Source: Undibacterium umbellatum (GTDB taxonomy: Bacteria > Pseudomonadota > Gammaproteobacteria > Burkholderiales > Burkholderiaceae_D). From it: a DNA stretch of 64,000 nt. Made by a program: the position numbers and the translations under genes. The DNA is taken from contig NZ_JACOFX010000001.1 of NCBI RefSeq assembly GCF_014284125.1, positions 744,001 to 808,000 of the forward strand. The letters are read 5' to 3'. Positions 19,630 to 29,654 of this stretch are shown piece by piece. Numbering within the stretch: the first letter of the stretch is position 1; each line of letters begins with the position of its first letter. The notes under the pieces are model-generated. The model saw nothing but the letters and a program-made list of their open reading frames with translations, did no database searches and had not been told where the DNA came from.

Positions 19630-19714
19630 TGGTGCCGACGACGAGACTCGAACTCGTACAGCTTTCGCCACTACCCCCTCAAGATAGCGTGTCTACCAAT
19701 TTCACCACGTCGGC
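19630..19714 (-). tRNA. tRNA-Leu (anticodon GAG)
   Basis: An 85-base type II tRNA with encoded CCA. The acceptor arms GCCGACG and CGTCGGC pair fully. The anticodon stem CTATC/GGTAG encloses the loop TTGAGGG, giving anticodon GAG. A variable arm and a GTTCGAGTC T-loop are present. It resembles E. coli leuU in sequence and sits between secG and nuoA, a place often seen in this lineage. Confidence 0.95.
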
Positions 19715-19725
19715 CTAAGCCCAGC

Positions 19726-19754
19726 ATTCTACTATGTATAGCCCCATTGTTCAA
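19726..19754 (-). promoter_or_regulatory. Sigma-70 promoter of tRNA-Leu
   Basis: On the minus strand, TTGAAC and TAGAAT are 17 bases apart. Transcription would begin about 5 bases before the mature tRNA 5' end. It lies just beyond the secG stop codon, so this tRNA need not depend on secG transcription. Confidence 0.65.
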
Positions 19755-19799
19755 CGCGCAATTGCAGCAATTCAATGTTTTTTGCTGAGCAAGATCAAT

Positions 19800-20201
19800 T
19801 TATTTTGGAATCTGACCAGCTTGACCAGCGGAGGAAGCTGGAGCAGATGTTGCAGTTGCAGCAGAAGCCGCTGCAGAGCCGGATGCTGGCGCACTTGTAG
19901 CAGCGTTAGCAGCAGGCTGAACGACAGTTACACCCTCCATCACGCCACCAGAAGGTTTGCGACCAGTAGTACTAAATATTGCCAAACCAAGTGTTGCCGC
20001 GAAAAATATTGCAGCAGCTACCCCTGTGGCTCTGGACATGAAATTGGATGAACCAGTTGCACCAAACAGGCTACCGGAAGCACCCGAACCAAAAGAGGCA
20101 CCCATGTCAGCACCTTTGCCGTGCTGCAACAAAACCAGAGCAATAATTGCCAATGAAGACAGAATCTGAACAACAATGACCAACGTGTGTAAAGTTTGCA
20201 T
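19800..20201 (-). CDS. secG: Protein translocase subunit SecG
   Basis: A 133-residue inner-membrane protein with two transmembrane helices (about residues 2-22 and 52-72) flanking the conserved LLQHGKGADMGASFGSGASG loop. It assists SecYEG preprotein export. The ~50-residue C-terminal tail, made almost wholly of Ala, Ser, Pro and Thr, is longer than in E. coli SecG but common in betaproteobacteria. It follows tpiA with a 41-base gap, so the two are probably co-transcribed. Confidence 0.95.
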   Translation of the reverse strand: MQTLHTLVIVVQILSSLAIIALVLLQHGKGADMGASFGSGASGSLFGATGSSNFMSRATGVAAAIFFAATLGLAIFSTTGRKPSGGVMEGVTVVQPAANAATSAPASGSAAASAATATSAPASSAGQAGQIPK

Positions 20202-20242
20202 TCAAAACATCCAAGTAAAAATTAAGTATTACAATAAATCAA

Positions 20243-20986
20243 TTAACTAGCTGCGATAATTGCAAGAAAATCTTGCGATTTCAGTGCAGCCCCGCCAATC
20301 AAACCACCATCAATATCGGGCATTGCCAACAACTCTTTGGCATTTTCCGGCTTCATACTACCACCATACAAAATCTGTACTGTTTCTGCCGCACCAGCAT
20401 CACGCGCAGCCACCTGCTGACGCAGGAAATGATGCACTTCCTGTGCCATTTCAGGTGTCGCTGTTTTACCCGTACCTATGGCCCAGACAGGCTCATAGGC
20501 AATCACCAGACCATCCAGACTATCCAGCACATCGAGCACGGCATTCAATTGCGCCGCCACAACTGCATTAGTCTGGCCGCTTTCGCGCTGCTCCAGGGTT
20601 TCGCCGACGCAAACGACAGGCAAGACACCATGCTTCAACAATTGCTGCGCCTTGTGCGCCACCAGCTCATTTGTCTCAGCATGGTAAGCACGGCGCTCGG
20701 AATGCCCGACAATTGCATATTTGCATGCGCAATCCTGCAACATGGAAGCAGAAATTTCACCTGTGTACGCACCATGCGCATGCACAGATACATCTTGCGC
20801 ACCCCACGAAACAACTGTACCGCCCAACACTTCGGCACATTGCGCGAAATACGGCGCAGGAGCACACACCAGCACATCACATTGCAAACTGGCAGGTAAA
20901 CCCGCCTTGATTTCAGACAACAATGAACGGTTGGCAGCAAAACTACCATTCATTTTCCAGTTACCGGCTATTAAGGTGCGTCGCAT
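20243..20986 (-). CDS. tpiA: Triosephosphate isomerase
   Basis: A 247-residue TIM-barrel enzyme that converts dihydroxyacetone phosphate to glyceraldehyde 3-phosphate. It shows the N-terminal GNWKMNG with the active Lys, the catalytic His in [10 protein letters not shown], and the catalytic Glu in [17 protein letters not shown], the last including the flexible lid. Length is normal. A clear sigma-70 promoter lies about 30 bases upstream. It leads a tpiA-secG unit. Confidence 0.97.
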   Translation of the reverse strand: MRRTLIAGNWKMNGSFAANRSLLSEIKAGLPASLQCDVLVCAPAPYFAQCAEVLGGTVVSWGAQDVSVHAHGAYTGEISASMLQDCACKYAIVGHSERRAYHAETNELVAHKAQQLLKHGVLPVVCVGETLEQRESGQTNAVVAAQLNAVLDVLDSLDGLVIAYEPVWAIGTGKTATPEMAQEVHHFLRQQVAARDAGAAETVQILYGGSMKPENAKELLAMPDIDGGLIGGAALKSQDFLAIIAAS

Positions 20987-21013
20987 AGTGAGCCAAAATA
21001 TAAATAACCGTCT

Positions 21014-21042
21014 ATTGTAGCCTTCGCAGCAGACAGGGTCAA
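21014..21042 (-). promoter_or_regulatory. Sigma-70 promoter of tpiA-secG
   Basis: On the minus strand, TTGACC and TACAAT are 17 bases apart, with the start expected near 21007, about 20 bases before the tpiA ATG. Confidence 0.7.
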
Positions 21043-21176
21043 ACCAGCAAGACCAGTTTTACATGAAGATTTGCTTCAAAGACATAATTACATCAGATAT
21101 ATGAGTAATATGACATCACAAAACATCATCACACCGGCTATCTGCAAAAACCACACGCGAAGCCGAAACTGCAAAC

Positions 21177-22169
21177 TCAATCCAGCGTCAACATGATTTT
21201 ACCTATATGCAAACCCTCTTCCATCATGGCATGGGCTTGCGCAGCCTGTTCCAGCGGGAAAGTTTGATGTATCACTGGCACTATTTGCTTCGTCGCCAGC
21301 AAGGGCCAGACACTCGCCTGCAATTCAGCAGCAATTTTTGCCTTGAAAGCAACAGAACGTGGTCGCAAAGTCGATCCTGTTACAGTCAGACGCCTGCGCA
21401 AGACCTGCCCCAGATCAAGCTCAGCCGAATTGCCACCAAGCAGGGCAATAATAGCCAGCCTGCCATCATCTGCCAGGCAATTGATTTCTTTCGGCACATA
21501 AGATCCAGCAACCATGTCCAGGATGACATCGATGCCCTTACCTGTCGTCAACTCCTTGACGACTTCGACGAAATTTTCAGTCTTATAATTGATACCGCGC
21601 TCAGCACCCAATCTTTCAGTCGCCCGGCATTTTTCATCCGATCCAGCCGTGGCAAAAACCCTGTGTCCTAATGCCCGGGCAATCTGGATTGCTGCCACAC
21701 CTATGCCTGAAGTACCGCCCTGCACCAGAAAACTTTCGCCAGGCGACAAATGCGCACGCTGGAATACATTACTCCAGACCGTAAAATAGGTTTCTGGCAG
21801 CGAGGCTGCCTCTATCATGGACAGGCCCGCTGGCGCCTTCAGGCACTGGCCCACAGGTGCTAGGCAATACTCCGCATACCCCCCACCCTGCACTAGCGCA
21901 CAAACCTGGTCACCCAGCTCAAAACCACTACCCTGCACATCACCACCAACCACCTCACCCGCCACTTCCAGCCCAGGCAAATCAGAAGCCCCTGGTGGCA
22001 CAGGATAAAAACCAAGACGCTGCAAGACATCAGGGCGATTCACGCCTGCTGCCGCAACCTTGATCAATAGCTCGCCAGCACCCGGCACTGGCAAGGGCCT
22101 GCTGCATATTTGCAAGACTTCAGGTTTGCCGTACTGGGTAATTTCAATTGCGCGCATGTCAGTTTTCAT
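21177..22169 (-). CDS. NAD(P)H-quinone oxidoreductase, PIG3/MDR family
   Basis: About 330 residues from the ATG at 22169 (MKTDMRAIEITQYG), which has an AAAGG ribosome site; a longer frame to 22205 has no such site. It is a zinc-free medium-chain dehydrogenase/reductase: GroES-like N-terminal half, then a Rossmann half with VQGGTSGIGVAAIQIARALG. The VNRPDVLQR motif and length fit the PIG3/TP53I3 quinone reductase type (NADPH-dependent, quinone as acceptor). It probably helps detoxify quinones. It lies between tpiA and pnp and looks like its own unit. Confidence 0.88.
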   Translation of the reverse strand: MKTDMRAIEITQYGKPEVLQICSRPLPVPGAGELLIKVAAAGVNRPDVLQRLGFYPVPPGASDLPGLEVAGEVVGGDVQGSGFELGDQVCALVQGGGYAEYCLAPVGQCLKAPAGLSMIEAASLPETYFTVWSNVFQRAHLSPGESFLVQGGTSGIGVAAIQIARALGHRVFATAGSDEKCRATERLGAERGINYKTENFVEVVKELTTGKGIDVILDMVAGSYVPKEINCLADDGRLAIIALLGGNSAELDLGQVLRRRLTVTGSTLRPRSVAFKAKIAAELQASVWPLLATKQIVPVIHQTFPLEQAAQAHAMMEEGLHIGKIMLTLD

Positions 22170-22218
22170 CTTCAGCCTTTGTATGAGTCCAGCAATACTA
22201 GCCATAATTGTATGCGAA

Positions 22219-22250
22219 TAAAAAAACGCCCGTGCAAGACGGGCGTTTTC
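22219..22250 (-). terminator. Terminator of pnp
   Basis: On the minus strand, ACGCCCGT-cttgc-ACGGGCGT is followed by seven T residues. It is placed 33 bases after the pnp stop codon and just before the quinone oxidoreductase gene, which therefore needs its own promoter. Confidence 0.9.
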
Positions 22251-22282
22251 AACTCATACAAGCCTTCCGGCCTGAGAATTTA

Positions 22283-24421
22283 TTACTGCTGTTGCTGCTG
22301 CGGCTGAGCTTGCGCCTCAGACTCAGAAGCAGCTGCTTTCATCGACAACTTGAAGCGGCCACGGTCATCAGTTTCCAGCACTTTTACACGCACTTGCTGA
22401 CCTTCTTTGAGATAGTCAGCAACAGCATTCACGCGCTCATTGGCGATCTGGCTGATGTGCAGCAAACCATCTTTACCTGGCATGATTTGCACAATCGCGC
22501 CGAAGTCCAGCAACTTCAGCACTGTACCTTCGTAGATTTTGCCGACTTCAACTTCTGCCGTCAGCTCTTCGATACGACGCTTGGCTTCCTGGCCAGCTGC
22601 TGCATCAACAGAAGCGATAGTGACTACACCTTCGTCGCTGATATCGATTTGCGTGCCAGTTTCCTCTGTCAAGGCACGGATCACTGCGCCACCCTTACCG
22701 ATAACATCACGGATTTTTTCAGGATTGATCTTGACAGTGATCAGGCGTGGAGCGAAGTCAGACAATTCGGATTTACCGACAGGTACGGCTTCTTGCATTT
22801 TACCCAGAATATGGATACGGCCTTCTTTAGCTTGGGCCAAAGCGACTTGCATGATTTCTTTAGTGATACCCTGAATTTTGATATCCATTTGCAGGGCTGT
22901 AATGCCTTCTGCAGTACCGGCTACTTTAAAGTCCATGTCGCCGAGGTGATCTTCATCACCCAGGATGTCAGTCAGAACAGCAAACTTGTTGCCATCTTTG
23001 ATCAGGCCCATAGCGATACCGGCAACGTGCGCCTTCATTGGCACGCCAGCATCCATCAAAGCCAGGCAGCCGCCGCAGACGGAAGCCATGGAAGAAGAAC
23101 CATTGGATTCTGTAATTTCAGATACCAGACGGACTGAGTAGCTGAAATCTTCCGGATCAGGCAGAGCGGCTTGCAATGCACGTTTAGCCAAACGGCCATG
23201 ACCGATTTCACGACGCTTAGGCGTACCAACACGGCCTGTTTCGCCAGTAGCGAACGGAGGCATGTTGTAATGCAACATGAAGCGGTCAGAGTATTCACCC
23301 ATCAGCGCATCAATTTTTTGCTCGTCACGGGCAGTACCCAGAGTGGCGATAACCAAGGCCTGAGTTTCACCGCGCGTGAACAGGGCTGTACCATGCGTAC
23401 GTGGCAAAACGCCAGTGCGGATAGTGATAGGACGCACAGTGCGTGTATCACGACCATCGATACGTGGCTCGCCTTCGAGGATTTGGGAACGAACGATTTT
23501 CGCTTCCAGATCAAACAGGATATTGCCAACTTCAGATGAATCAGGAGCAGCTTCGCCTCTGGCAGTCGCTTGCTCAGCCAGTGCTGCCGAAACTGAAGAA
23601 GTTGCCGCCTTCAATTGTTCAGTACGTGCCTGTTTTTCTTTGGTTTGATAAGCAGCGCGCAACAAAGGCTCTGCTACTGCTGTGACAGCAGCAATCAATG
23701 GCTCATTTTTTGCAGCAGGCGCCCATTGCACTTCAGGTTTGCCACCGTCACGTACCAGCTCATGGATCGCATCGATAACAGCCTTCATTTGCTCGTGACC
23801 GAACACAACCGCGCCCAACATGACTTCTTCAGACAATTGTTGTGCTTCAGACTCAACCATCAACACGGCTTGCTCAGTACCAGCAACAACCAGGTCCAGC
23901 TTGGATTGCTTCAGTTGAGTTGCAGTTGGGTTCAATACATATTGACCATCAATATAACCAACGCGTGCAGCACCAACCGGGCCACTGAATGGGATGCCAG
24001 CAACGGAAATCGCTGCGGAAGCACCGATCATGGCAGCGATATCAGGGTCGATTTCTGGATTGACGGACAATACATGAATGATGACCTGAACTTCATTCAG
24101 ATAACCTTCTGGGAACAGAGGGCGGATAGGGCGATCGATCAAACGGGAAGTCAGTGTTTCTTTTTCTGATGGACGACCTTCACGCTTGAAGAAACCGCCA
24201 GGAATACGACCGGCAGCGTAAGTTTTTTCCATGTAATCCACGGTCAGAGGAAAGAAATCCTGACCTGGCTTTGCATCTTTCTTGGCGACGACGGTTGCCA
24301 GTACAACGGTATCTTCTATGGATACCAGGACTGCACCCGATGCCTGGCGAGCGATTTCGCCGGTTTCCAGTGTTACCTGGTGCTGACCATATTGGAAGGT
24401 TTTAGTAATTTTATTAAACAC
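22283..24421 (-). CDS. pnp: Polyribonucleotide nucleotidyltransferase (PNPase)
   Basis: A 712-residue 3'-5' phosphorolytic RNA-degrading enzyme and degradosome partner. Two RNase PH domains fill the first ~540 residues, followed by a KH domain ([21 protein letters not shown]) and an S1 domain ([20 protein letters not shown]). It ends with a Gln-rich tail. It starts at GTG with a strong GAAAGGAC ribosome site. It lies downstream of rpsO, the classic rpsO-pnp pair, with a leader that can form two hairpins. Confidence 0.97.
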   Translation of the reverse strand: MFNKITKTFQYGQHQVTLETGEIARQASGAVLVSIEDTVVLATVVAKKDAKPGQDFFPLTVDYMEKTYAAGRIPGGFFKREGRPSEKETLTSRLIDRPIRPLFPEGYLNEVQVIIHVLSVNPEIDPDIAAMIGASAAISVAGIPFSGPVGAARVGYIDGQYVLNPTATQLKQSKLDLVVAGTEQAVLMVESEAQQLSEEVMLGAVVFGHEQMKAVIDAIHELVRDGGKPEVQWAPAAKNEPLIAAVTAVAEPLLRAAYQTKEKQARTEQLKAATSSVSAALAEQATARGEAAPDSSEVGNILFDLEAKIVRSQILEGEPRIDGRDTRTVRPITIRTGVLPRTHGTALFTRGETQALVIATLGTARDEQKIDALMGEYSDRFMLHYNMPPFATGETGRVGTPKRREIGHGRLAKRALQAALPDPEDFSYSVRLVSEITESNGSSSMASVCGGCLALMDAGVPMKAHVAGIAMGLIKDGNKFAVLTDILGDEDHLGDMDFKVAGTAEGITALQMDIKIQGITKEIMQVALAQAKEGRIHILGKMQEAVPVGKSELSDFAPRLITVKINPEKIRDVIGKGGAVIRALTEETGTQIDISDEGVVTIASVDAAAGQEAKRRIEELTAEVEVGKIYEGTVLKLLDFGAIVQIMPGKDGLLHISQIANERVNAVADYLKEGQQVRVKVLETDDRGRFKLSMKAAASESEAQAQPQQQQQ

Positions 24422-24441
24422 AATGTGTCCTTTCTATTTGC

Positions 24442-24498
24442 CGACAGATTTTCAGGCGCTGTCGTTCACCTCACCACGAGCAATCCGCCTGGATTGCT
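24442..24498 (-). promoter_or_regulatory. pnp leader with two hairpins
   Basis: In the 215-base gap between rpsO and pnp, two stems can form on the pnp transcript: AGCAATCC-aggc-GGATTGCT (24479-24498) and CGACAG with CTGTCG (24442-24464). In E. coli the pnp leader hairpin is cut by RNase III and then used by PNPase to lower its own synthesis. The same sort of control is plausible here but the sequences are not shown to be homologous. Confidence 0.45.
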
Positions 24499-24569
24499 TT
24501 TTGCCTGTTTTTCAATATTTACATCAAAAACCGGGCTAAAACTGGGTAAAACCAAAACTCTAGATGGAC

Positions 24570-24606
24570 AAAAAGCCTGCGACAGTCAACTGACGCAGGC
24601 TTTTTG
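24570..24606 (-). terminator. Terminator of rpsO
   Basis: On the minus strand, the stem GCCTGCG/CGCAGGC (24575-24600) with a 12-base loop is followed by TTTTTG; the other side is A-rich. It sits 30 bases after the rpsO stop. Partial read-through into pnp would be expected from what is known in other bacteria. Confidence 0.85.
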
Positions 24607-24636
24607 CTACAAATCTTTTGCTAAATTCAGCAAGAA

Positions 24637-24906
24637 TTACTTACGCAAGCCGAGTTTTTCGATCAGTGAGCGATAGCGATTCAAGTCTTTACCTTTCAGG
24701 TAAGACAACAGACTCTTACGACGGTTAACCATCATGATCAAACCACGACGTGAGTGGTGATCTTTAGAGTGTGCTTTGAAGTGACCATTCAGATCATTGA
24801 TACGTGCAGTCAACAGAGCAACTTGCACTTCAGGAGAGCCTGTGTCGTTTTGACCACGGGCATTGTCCGCTACGATAGCGGCTTTTGCATTTTTTTCGAT
24901 AGACAT
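24637..24906 (-). CDS. rpsO: 30S ribosomal protein S15
   Basis: 89 residues from the ATG at 24906 ([10 protein letters not shown]), the normal S15 size. It binds the central domain of 16S rRNA early in 30S assembly. Conserved S15 segments are visible: [36 protein letters not shown] and [18 protein letters not shown] frame extending to 24921 adds five residues without support. It is followed by a terminator and then pnp. Confidence 0.97.
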   Translation of the reverse strand: MSIEKNAKAAIVADNARGQNDTGSPEVQVALLTARINDLNGHFKAHSKDHHSRRGLIMMVNRRKSLLSYLKGKDLNRYRSLIEKLGLRK

Positions 24907-25011
24907 GATTTTCCTTAACATGCGATAACAATAGTCGCCGTTCTTACAAAAACAGCTACAAAACCATCATTATCGTGACATAACAATCCCGCCGGAATGG
25001 CAGGACGCGTG

Positions 25012-25040
25012 ACTATAACACCGTTTTTAGCCAGAATCAA
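25012..25040 (-). promoter_or_regulatory. Sigma-70 promoter of rpsO
   Basis: On the minus strand, TTGATT and TATAGT are 17 bases apart, between the leuA stop and rpsO. It gives an rpsO leader of about 100 bases, long enough for S15 autoregulation as known in other bacteria. I did not find a separate leuA terminator here. Confidence 0.65.
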
Positions 25041-25047
25041 ATCTGCT

Positions 25048-26586
25048 TTAAATCTGGGGGTTCAGTTTCTCGGTCTTAGATTGCAATTTATTCAGCGCCG
25101 ACAAATAGGCTTTCGCTGAAGCAACAACGATATCAGGATCAGCACCAACACCATTCACGATGCGACCAGCCTTGGAGAGGCGCATAGTCACCTCGCCTTG
25201 CGATTGCGTACCAGTGGTGATCGCATTCACCGAGAACAACAACAGCTCTGCCCCGCTCTGCACCTTGGAATCAATGGCATTTACGATGGCGTCAACCGGG
25301 CCATTGCCATTACCTTCGCAAGTCACTTCTTTACCATCTGCGGTAAATACGACTTTGGCGTAAGGCAATTCACCCGTTTCTGAACGCTGCGACAAAGACA
25401 CATAATGGAAGGCATCATTATTATGTGCATGTTCTTCGTCAGAGACCAGGGCAAGGATATCCTCGTCGAATATGTCAGATTTACGGTCGGCCAGTTCCTT
25501 GAAGCGGGCAAAGGCGGCATTGACTTCAGTTTCCGACTCCAGTGCGATACCCAATTCTTCCAGGCGCTGTTTAAAGGCATTACGGCCAGACAATTTACCC
25601 AACACCAGTTTGTTGGCGCTCCAGCCCACATCTTCGGCACGCATGATTTCGTAGGTATCACGCGCCTTCAAGATGCCATCCTGATGGATGCCGGAAGCAT
25701 GGGCAAAGGCATTTGCGCCAACGACGGCCTTATTTGGCTGCACGGCAAACCCGGTGATTTGCGATACCAGCTTAGATGCTGGCACGATCTGGCTGATATC
25801 TATACCCAGCTGCAAATCAAAATAATCCTTGCGGGTGCGAACGGCCATGACGATTTCTTCGAGCGCAGTATTACCAGCACGCTCACCCAGGCCATTGATG
25901 GTGCACTCAATCTGGCGCGCACCACCTATCATGACGCCCGCCAGGGAGTTGGCGACAGCCATACCCAGATCATTGTGGCAATGCACAGACCAGACTGCTT
26001 TGTCGGAATTAGGAATACGTTCACGCAAAGACTTCAGCATATTGCCATAGAGCTCAGGCACGGCGTAACCGACGGTGTCGGCAAAGTTGATCGTTGTTGC
26101 ACCTTCTTTGATGACTGCCTCCAGCACGCGACAGAGGAAATCCATGTCTGAACGGCTGCCATCTTCAGGGCTGAATTCCACATCATCGGTAAAGTTGCGG
26201 GCATAGCGCACCGCCTGTATCGCTTGCTCCAACACCTGGTCTGGTGTCATGCGCAATTTTTTTTCCATATGCAAAGGAGAAGTCGCGATGAAAGTATGAA
26301 TACGCTTGCGTTGCGCTGCTTGCAAGGCCTCTGCAGCACGGGCAATGTCACGGTCATTGGCGCGCGACAAAGAGCAAACCGTCGAATCCTTGATGATGGA
26401 AGCAATCGCCTTAATGGACTCAAAATCACCAGGCGACGCTGCCGCAAAACCGGCCTCAATCACATCAACTTTCATTCTTTCCAGTTGCTTGGCAATGCGG
26501 ATTTTTTCATCCTTGGTCATCGATGCACCAGGGGATTGCTCGCCATCGCGCAAGGTTGTGTCGAATATGATGAGTTTGTCGGCCAT
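25048..26586 (-). CDS. leuA: 2-isopropylmalate synthase
   Basis: 512 residues from the ATG at 26586, which has an ideal CAGGAGC ribosome site; a longer frame to 26679 is rejected. It joins acetyl-CoA and 2-oxoisovalerate, the first leucine-specific step. The N-terminal [12 protein letters not shown] is the HMG-CoA-lyase/LeuA signature with metal and base residues. [12 protein letters not shown] holds the metal-binding His pair. The last ~130 residues form the LeuA allosteric domain for leucine feedback. A Leu-rich 32-codon ORF upstream probably controls its transcription. Confidence 0.97.
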   Translation of the reverse strand: MADKLIIFDTTLRDGEQSPGASMTKDEKIRIAKQLERMKVDVIEAGFAAASPGDFESIKAIASIIKDSTVCSLSRANDRDIARAAEALQAAQRKRIHTFIATSPLHMEKKLRMTPDQVLEQAIQAVRYARNFTDDVEFSPEDGSRSDMDFLCRVLEAVIKEGATTINFADTVGYAVPELYGNMLKSLRERIPNSDKAVWSVHCHNDLGMAVANSLAGVMIGGARQIECTINGLGERAGNTALEEIVMAVRTRKDYFDLQLGIDISQIVPASKLVSQITGFAVQPNKAVVGANAFAHASGIHQDGILKARDTYEIMRAEDVGWSANKLVLGKLSGRNAFKQRLEELGIALESETEVNAAFARFKELADRKSDIFDEDILALVSDEEHAHNNDAFHYVSLSQRSETGELPYAKVVFTADGKEVTCEGNGNGPVDAIVNAIDSKVQSGAELLLFSVNAITTGTQSQGEVTMRLSKAGRIVNGVGADPDIVVASAKAYLSALNKLQSKTEKLNPQI

Positions 26587-26719
26587 GTTATTGCTCCTGA
26601 TATGAATTGAAGTCTGAAATGTTGTAGATGTAAAACTGCAAACTGTGAATATTCTCTGGCCTACCCTTGCAAGACGCACATGGGTGGCGAGACTACTCGA
26701 ATTGTGGGTATAGGGGGAT

Positions 26720-26818
26720 TTAGCGCGTGAACGCTAGTAGAGATGCCAGCAATAGCGATAGCAAACCAGACAGGCCTGCTGTAATGTTTTTTGCTATTGA
26801 TGTAGATGCGGAGTTCAT
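26720..26818 (-). CDS. Candidate leuA leader peptide, Leu-rich
   Basis: A 32-codon frame, starting at ATG 26818 and ending TAA, sits 133 bases before leuA on the same strand. Its second half reads [18 protein letters not shown]: eight Leu codons, four of them CTA. A good promoter (TTGCAC-17-TATAGT) would start transcription at or one base before this ATG, so the peptide may be leaderless. Leader peptides rich in the end-product amino acid are the known way to attenuate leu operons in enterobacteria. I did not find a clear terminator/antiterminator pair after it; the stem CTATACCC/GGGTAGG is one possibility. Alternative: a chance hydrophobic frame. Confidence 0.5.
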   Translation of the reverse strand: MNSASTSIAKNITAGLSGLLSLLLASLLAFTR

Positions 26819-26825
26819 GCCGAAG

Positions 26826-26854
26826 ACTATAAGCGCAAAGGCGAAAAAGTGCAA
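26826..26854 (-). promoter_or_regulatory. Sigma-70 promoter of leuA leader
   Basis: On the minus strand, TTGCAC and TATAGT are 17 bases apart. The start falls at about 26818-26819, the first base of the candidate leader peptide ATG. The leuA untranslated region is then about 230 bases. The 396-base gap between leuA and pssA otherwise holds only the leader ORF and the pssA terminator. Confidence 0.6.
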
Positions 26855-26878
26855 GAATTTATAGCAGGAAAATCCTGC

Positions 26879-26935
26879 TTTTCTCAGGCAGAAAAGCAAA
26901 AAAGCCGCAATACATTTTCCATACTGCGACTTTTC
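26879..26935 (-). terminator. Terminator of pssA
   Basis: On the minus strand, AAAAGTCGCA pairs with TGCGGCTTTT (one G-T pair) around a 15-base loop, followed by TTTTTT. A further small hairpin, CTTTTCT/AGAAAAG (26879-26897), lies right after it. Together they separate pssA from the leuA leader promoter. Confidence 0.7.
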
Positions 26936-26982
26936 TTGAAAAACACCGAATTTAATCTGGCAGCGCGAGTTTTGATGCCAAT

Positions 26983-27846
26983 TTATTTTTCATCGTGATG
27001 ATGATCATCTACACTGGTCTGCACGATGCTGACTGGCCTGCCCTTGCGCCAACGCCACAGCAAGACTACATAGCCAGACAAGCCATACAGGACGAACAAG
27101 CCAAACAAAACCTTGGGCGGATCACTAACCACCGCAACATAAGCCAGCACGATGAGAAAAGGTGCAATAAATGGCACTGACTTACGCAGGTTCACGTCCT
27201 TGAAACTATAGAAAGGCACATTGGTCACCATCGTCAAACCAGCGAACAAGGTGATACTCCAGGTACTCCAGCTCAGCTCTTTACCTGGAAAATGCAGGTC
27301 TTCCATCAACAATACAAACCCTGCCACCAGAGCCGCCGCTGCAGGACTGGGCAACCCCTGGAAGTAACGCTTATCGACTACCCCAATATTGGTATTGAAG
27401 CGCGCCAGACGCAAAGCTGCACCGGCACAATAGACGAAGGCAGCCAGCCAACCCAGCTTACCCATGCCTTTTAGTGACCACTCATAAGCCACCAGCGCAG
27501 GGGCGGCCCCAAAGGAAATCATGTCTGACAAACTATCGTACTGCGCCCCAAACTCACTTTGAGTATTGGTCATGCGGGCAACGCGGCCATCCAGGCTATC
27601 CAGTACCATGGCCACAAATATTGCCAGGGCAGACTGGTCAAAACGCTGATTCATTGCCATCACAATGGCATAAAAACCGCAAAACAGGGCTGCCGTCGTA
27701 AAAGCGTTAGGCAATAAGTAAATCCCTCGCCGTCTCTTTGGAGAAACCTCAGCGGCAACGACTTCGGCAGATTGTTGGGTTTTGCGCACCCCCTTGGGGA
27801 AAAGCTTGAAACTACCCTTGGGCTTGCGTCGATTAGGAGTGGACAT
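26983..27846 (-). CDS. pssA: CDP-diacylglycerol--serine O-phosphatidyltransferase
   Basis: A 287-residue inner-membrane enzyme making phosphatidylserine, the precursor of phosphatidylethanolamine. It has the CDP-alcohol phosphotransferase signature DGX2ARX8GX3DX3D, starting at DGRVAR (about residue 88) and ending at DSLSD. About eight hydrophobic helices follow a basic N-terminal ~35 residues. It is the gram-positive-type/PssA membrane form, not the E. coli peripheral enzyme. In many betaproteobacteria a psd gene stands beside it in this ilv-leu cluster; here psd is absent. A possible -10 (TATACT) is at 27907-27912. Confidence 0.94.
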   Translation of the reverse strand: MSTPNRRKPKGSFKLFPKGVRKTQQSAEVVAAEVSPKRRRGIYLLPNAFTTAALFCGFYAIVMAMNQRFDQSALAIFVAMVLDSLDGRVARMTNTQSEFGAQYDSLSDMISFGAAPALVAYEWSLKGMGKLGWLAAFVYCAGAALRLARFNTNIGVVDKRYFQGLPSPAAAALVAGFVLLMEDLHFPGKELSWSTWSITLFAGLTMVTNVPFYSFKDVNLRKSVPFIAPFLIVLAYVAVVSDPPKVLFGLFVLYGLSGYVVLLWRWRKGRPVSIVQTSVDDHHHDEK

Positions 27847-28001
27847 GCGGTTATTTCGTAAAAACTTGCCCGGCAGCGCCAGGCAATAGAAATCAAAAGT
27901 GTGGGCAGTATAACCTTGATTATTGACTGCGAAAACAATTCACACACTTGGATGACATGCTTGTGACAGCAAGCAGGCTGCAGAACAACAGCTACATAAA
28001 C

Positions 28002-28029
28002 AAAAATCGCCCTTGCGGGCGATTTTTTA
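28002..28029 (-). terminator. Terminator of ilvC
   Basis: On the minus strand, AAAAATCGCCC-gcaa-GGGCGATTTTTG type hairpin with a short loop and T-rich 3' side, 60 bases after the ilvC stop. It ends the ilvB-ilvH-ilvC transcript, so pssA has its own promoter. Confidence 0.88.
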
Positions 28030-28088
28030 GTCTTCAAGCTGCGTGCGCCTGCAAGCGCATGCTGGATGATGCACGGCGATCTGAAGAA

Positions 28089-29120
<1,032 letters not shown>

Positions 29121-29162
29121 TTAAGTATTTTGTAGGGGATGGCGTATGCCTGAAACTATTTT

Positions 29163-29654
29163 TTAAACCTTGAGGATGCGTTCGCCGCGTCCTATGCCTG
29201 AACCACCGGTACGTACCGTTTCCAGAATTGCCGTGCGGTCAATGGAATCAATGAAAGCATCCAATTTACCTTTATTACCGGTCAATTCTATGGTGTAGGT
29301 CTTTTCGGTGACATCGATGATGCGGCCACGGAAAATATCTGCAGTGCGCTTCATTTCTTCGCGCTCCTTGCCGACCGCTCTCACCTTGATCAGCATCAGT
29401 TCGCGCTCTATATGCGCGCCCTCGGTCAGATCAACGACCTTGACCACCTCAATCAGGCGATTCAAATGCTTGGTGATCTGTTCGATGATGTCGTCAGAAC
29501 CAGAAGTCACGATCGTCATGCGTGACAGTGTCGGGTCTTCGGTTGGTGCAACCGTCAGGGTTTCAATGTTGTAGCCGCGGGCAGAAAACAGACCAACCAC
29601 GCGGGACAAGGCACCGGCTTCATTCTCAAGAAGGATGGAAATAATATGTCTCAT
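29163..29654 (-). CDS. ilvH: Acetolactate synthase small subunit
   Basis: A 163-residue regulatory subunit that gives valine feedback to the catalytic subunit. An N-terminal ACT domain (MRHIISILLENEAGALSRVV) occupies about residues 1-75, with the valine-site GALSRV loop. The C-terminal half matches the IlvH ALS_ss_C domain. Its start overlaps the ilvB stop by one base, so the two are made in step. Confidence 0.96.
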   Translation of the reverse strand: MRHIISILLENEAGALSRVVGLFSARGYNIETLTVAPTEDPTLSRMTIVTSGSDDIIEQITKHLNRLIEVVKVVDLTEGAHIERELMLIKVRAVGKEREEMKRTADIFRGRIIDVTEKTYTIELTGNKGKLDAFIDSIDRTAILETVRTGGSGIGRGERILKV

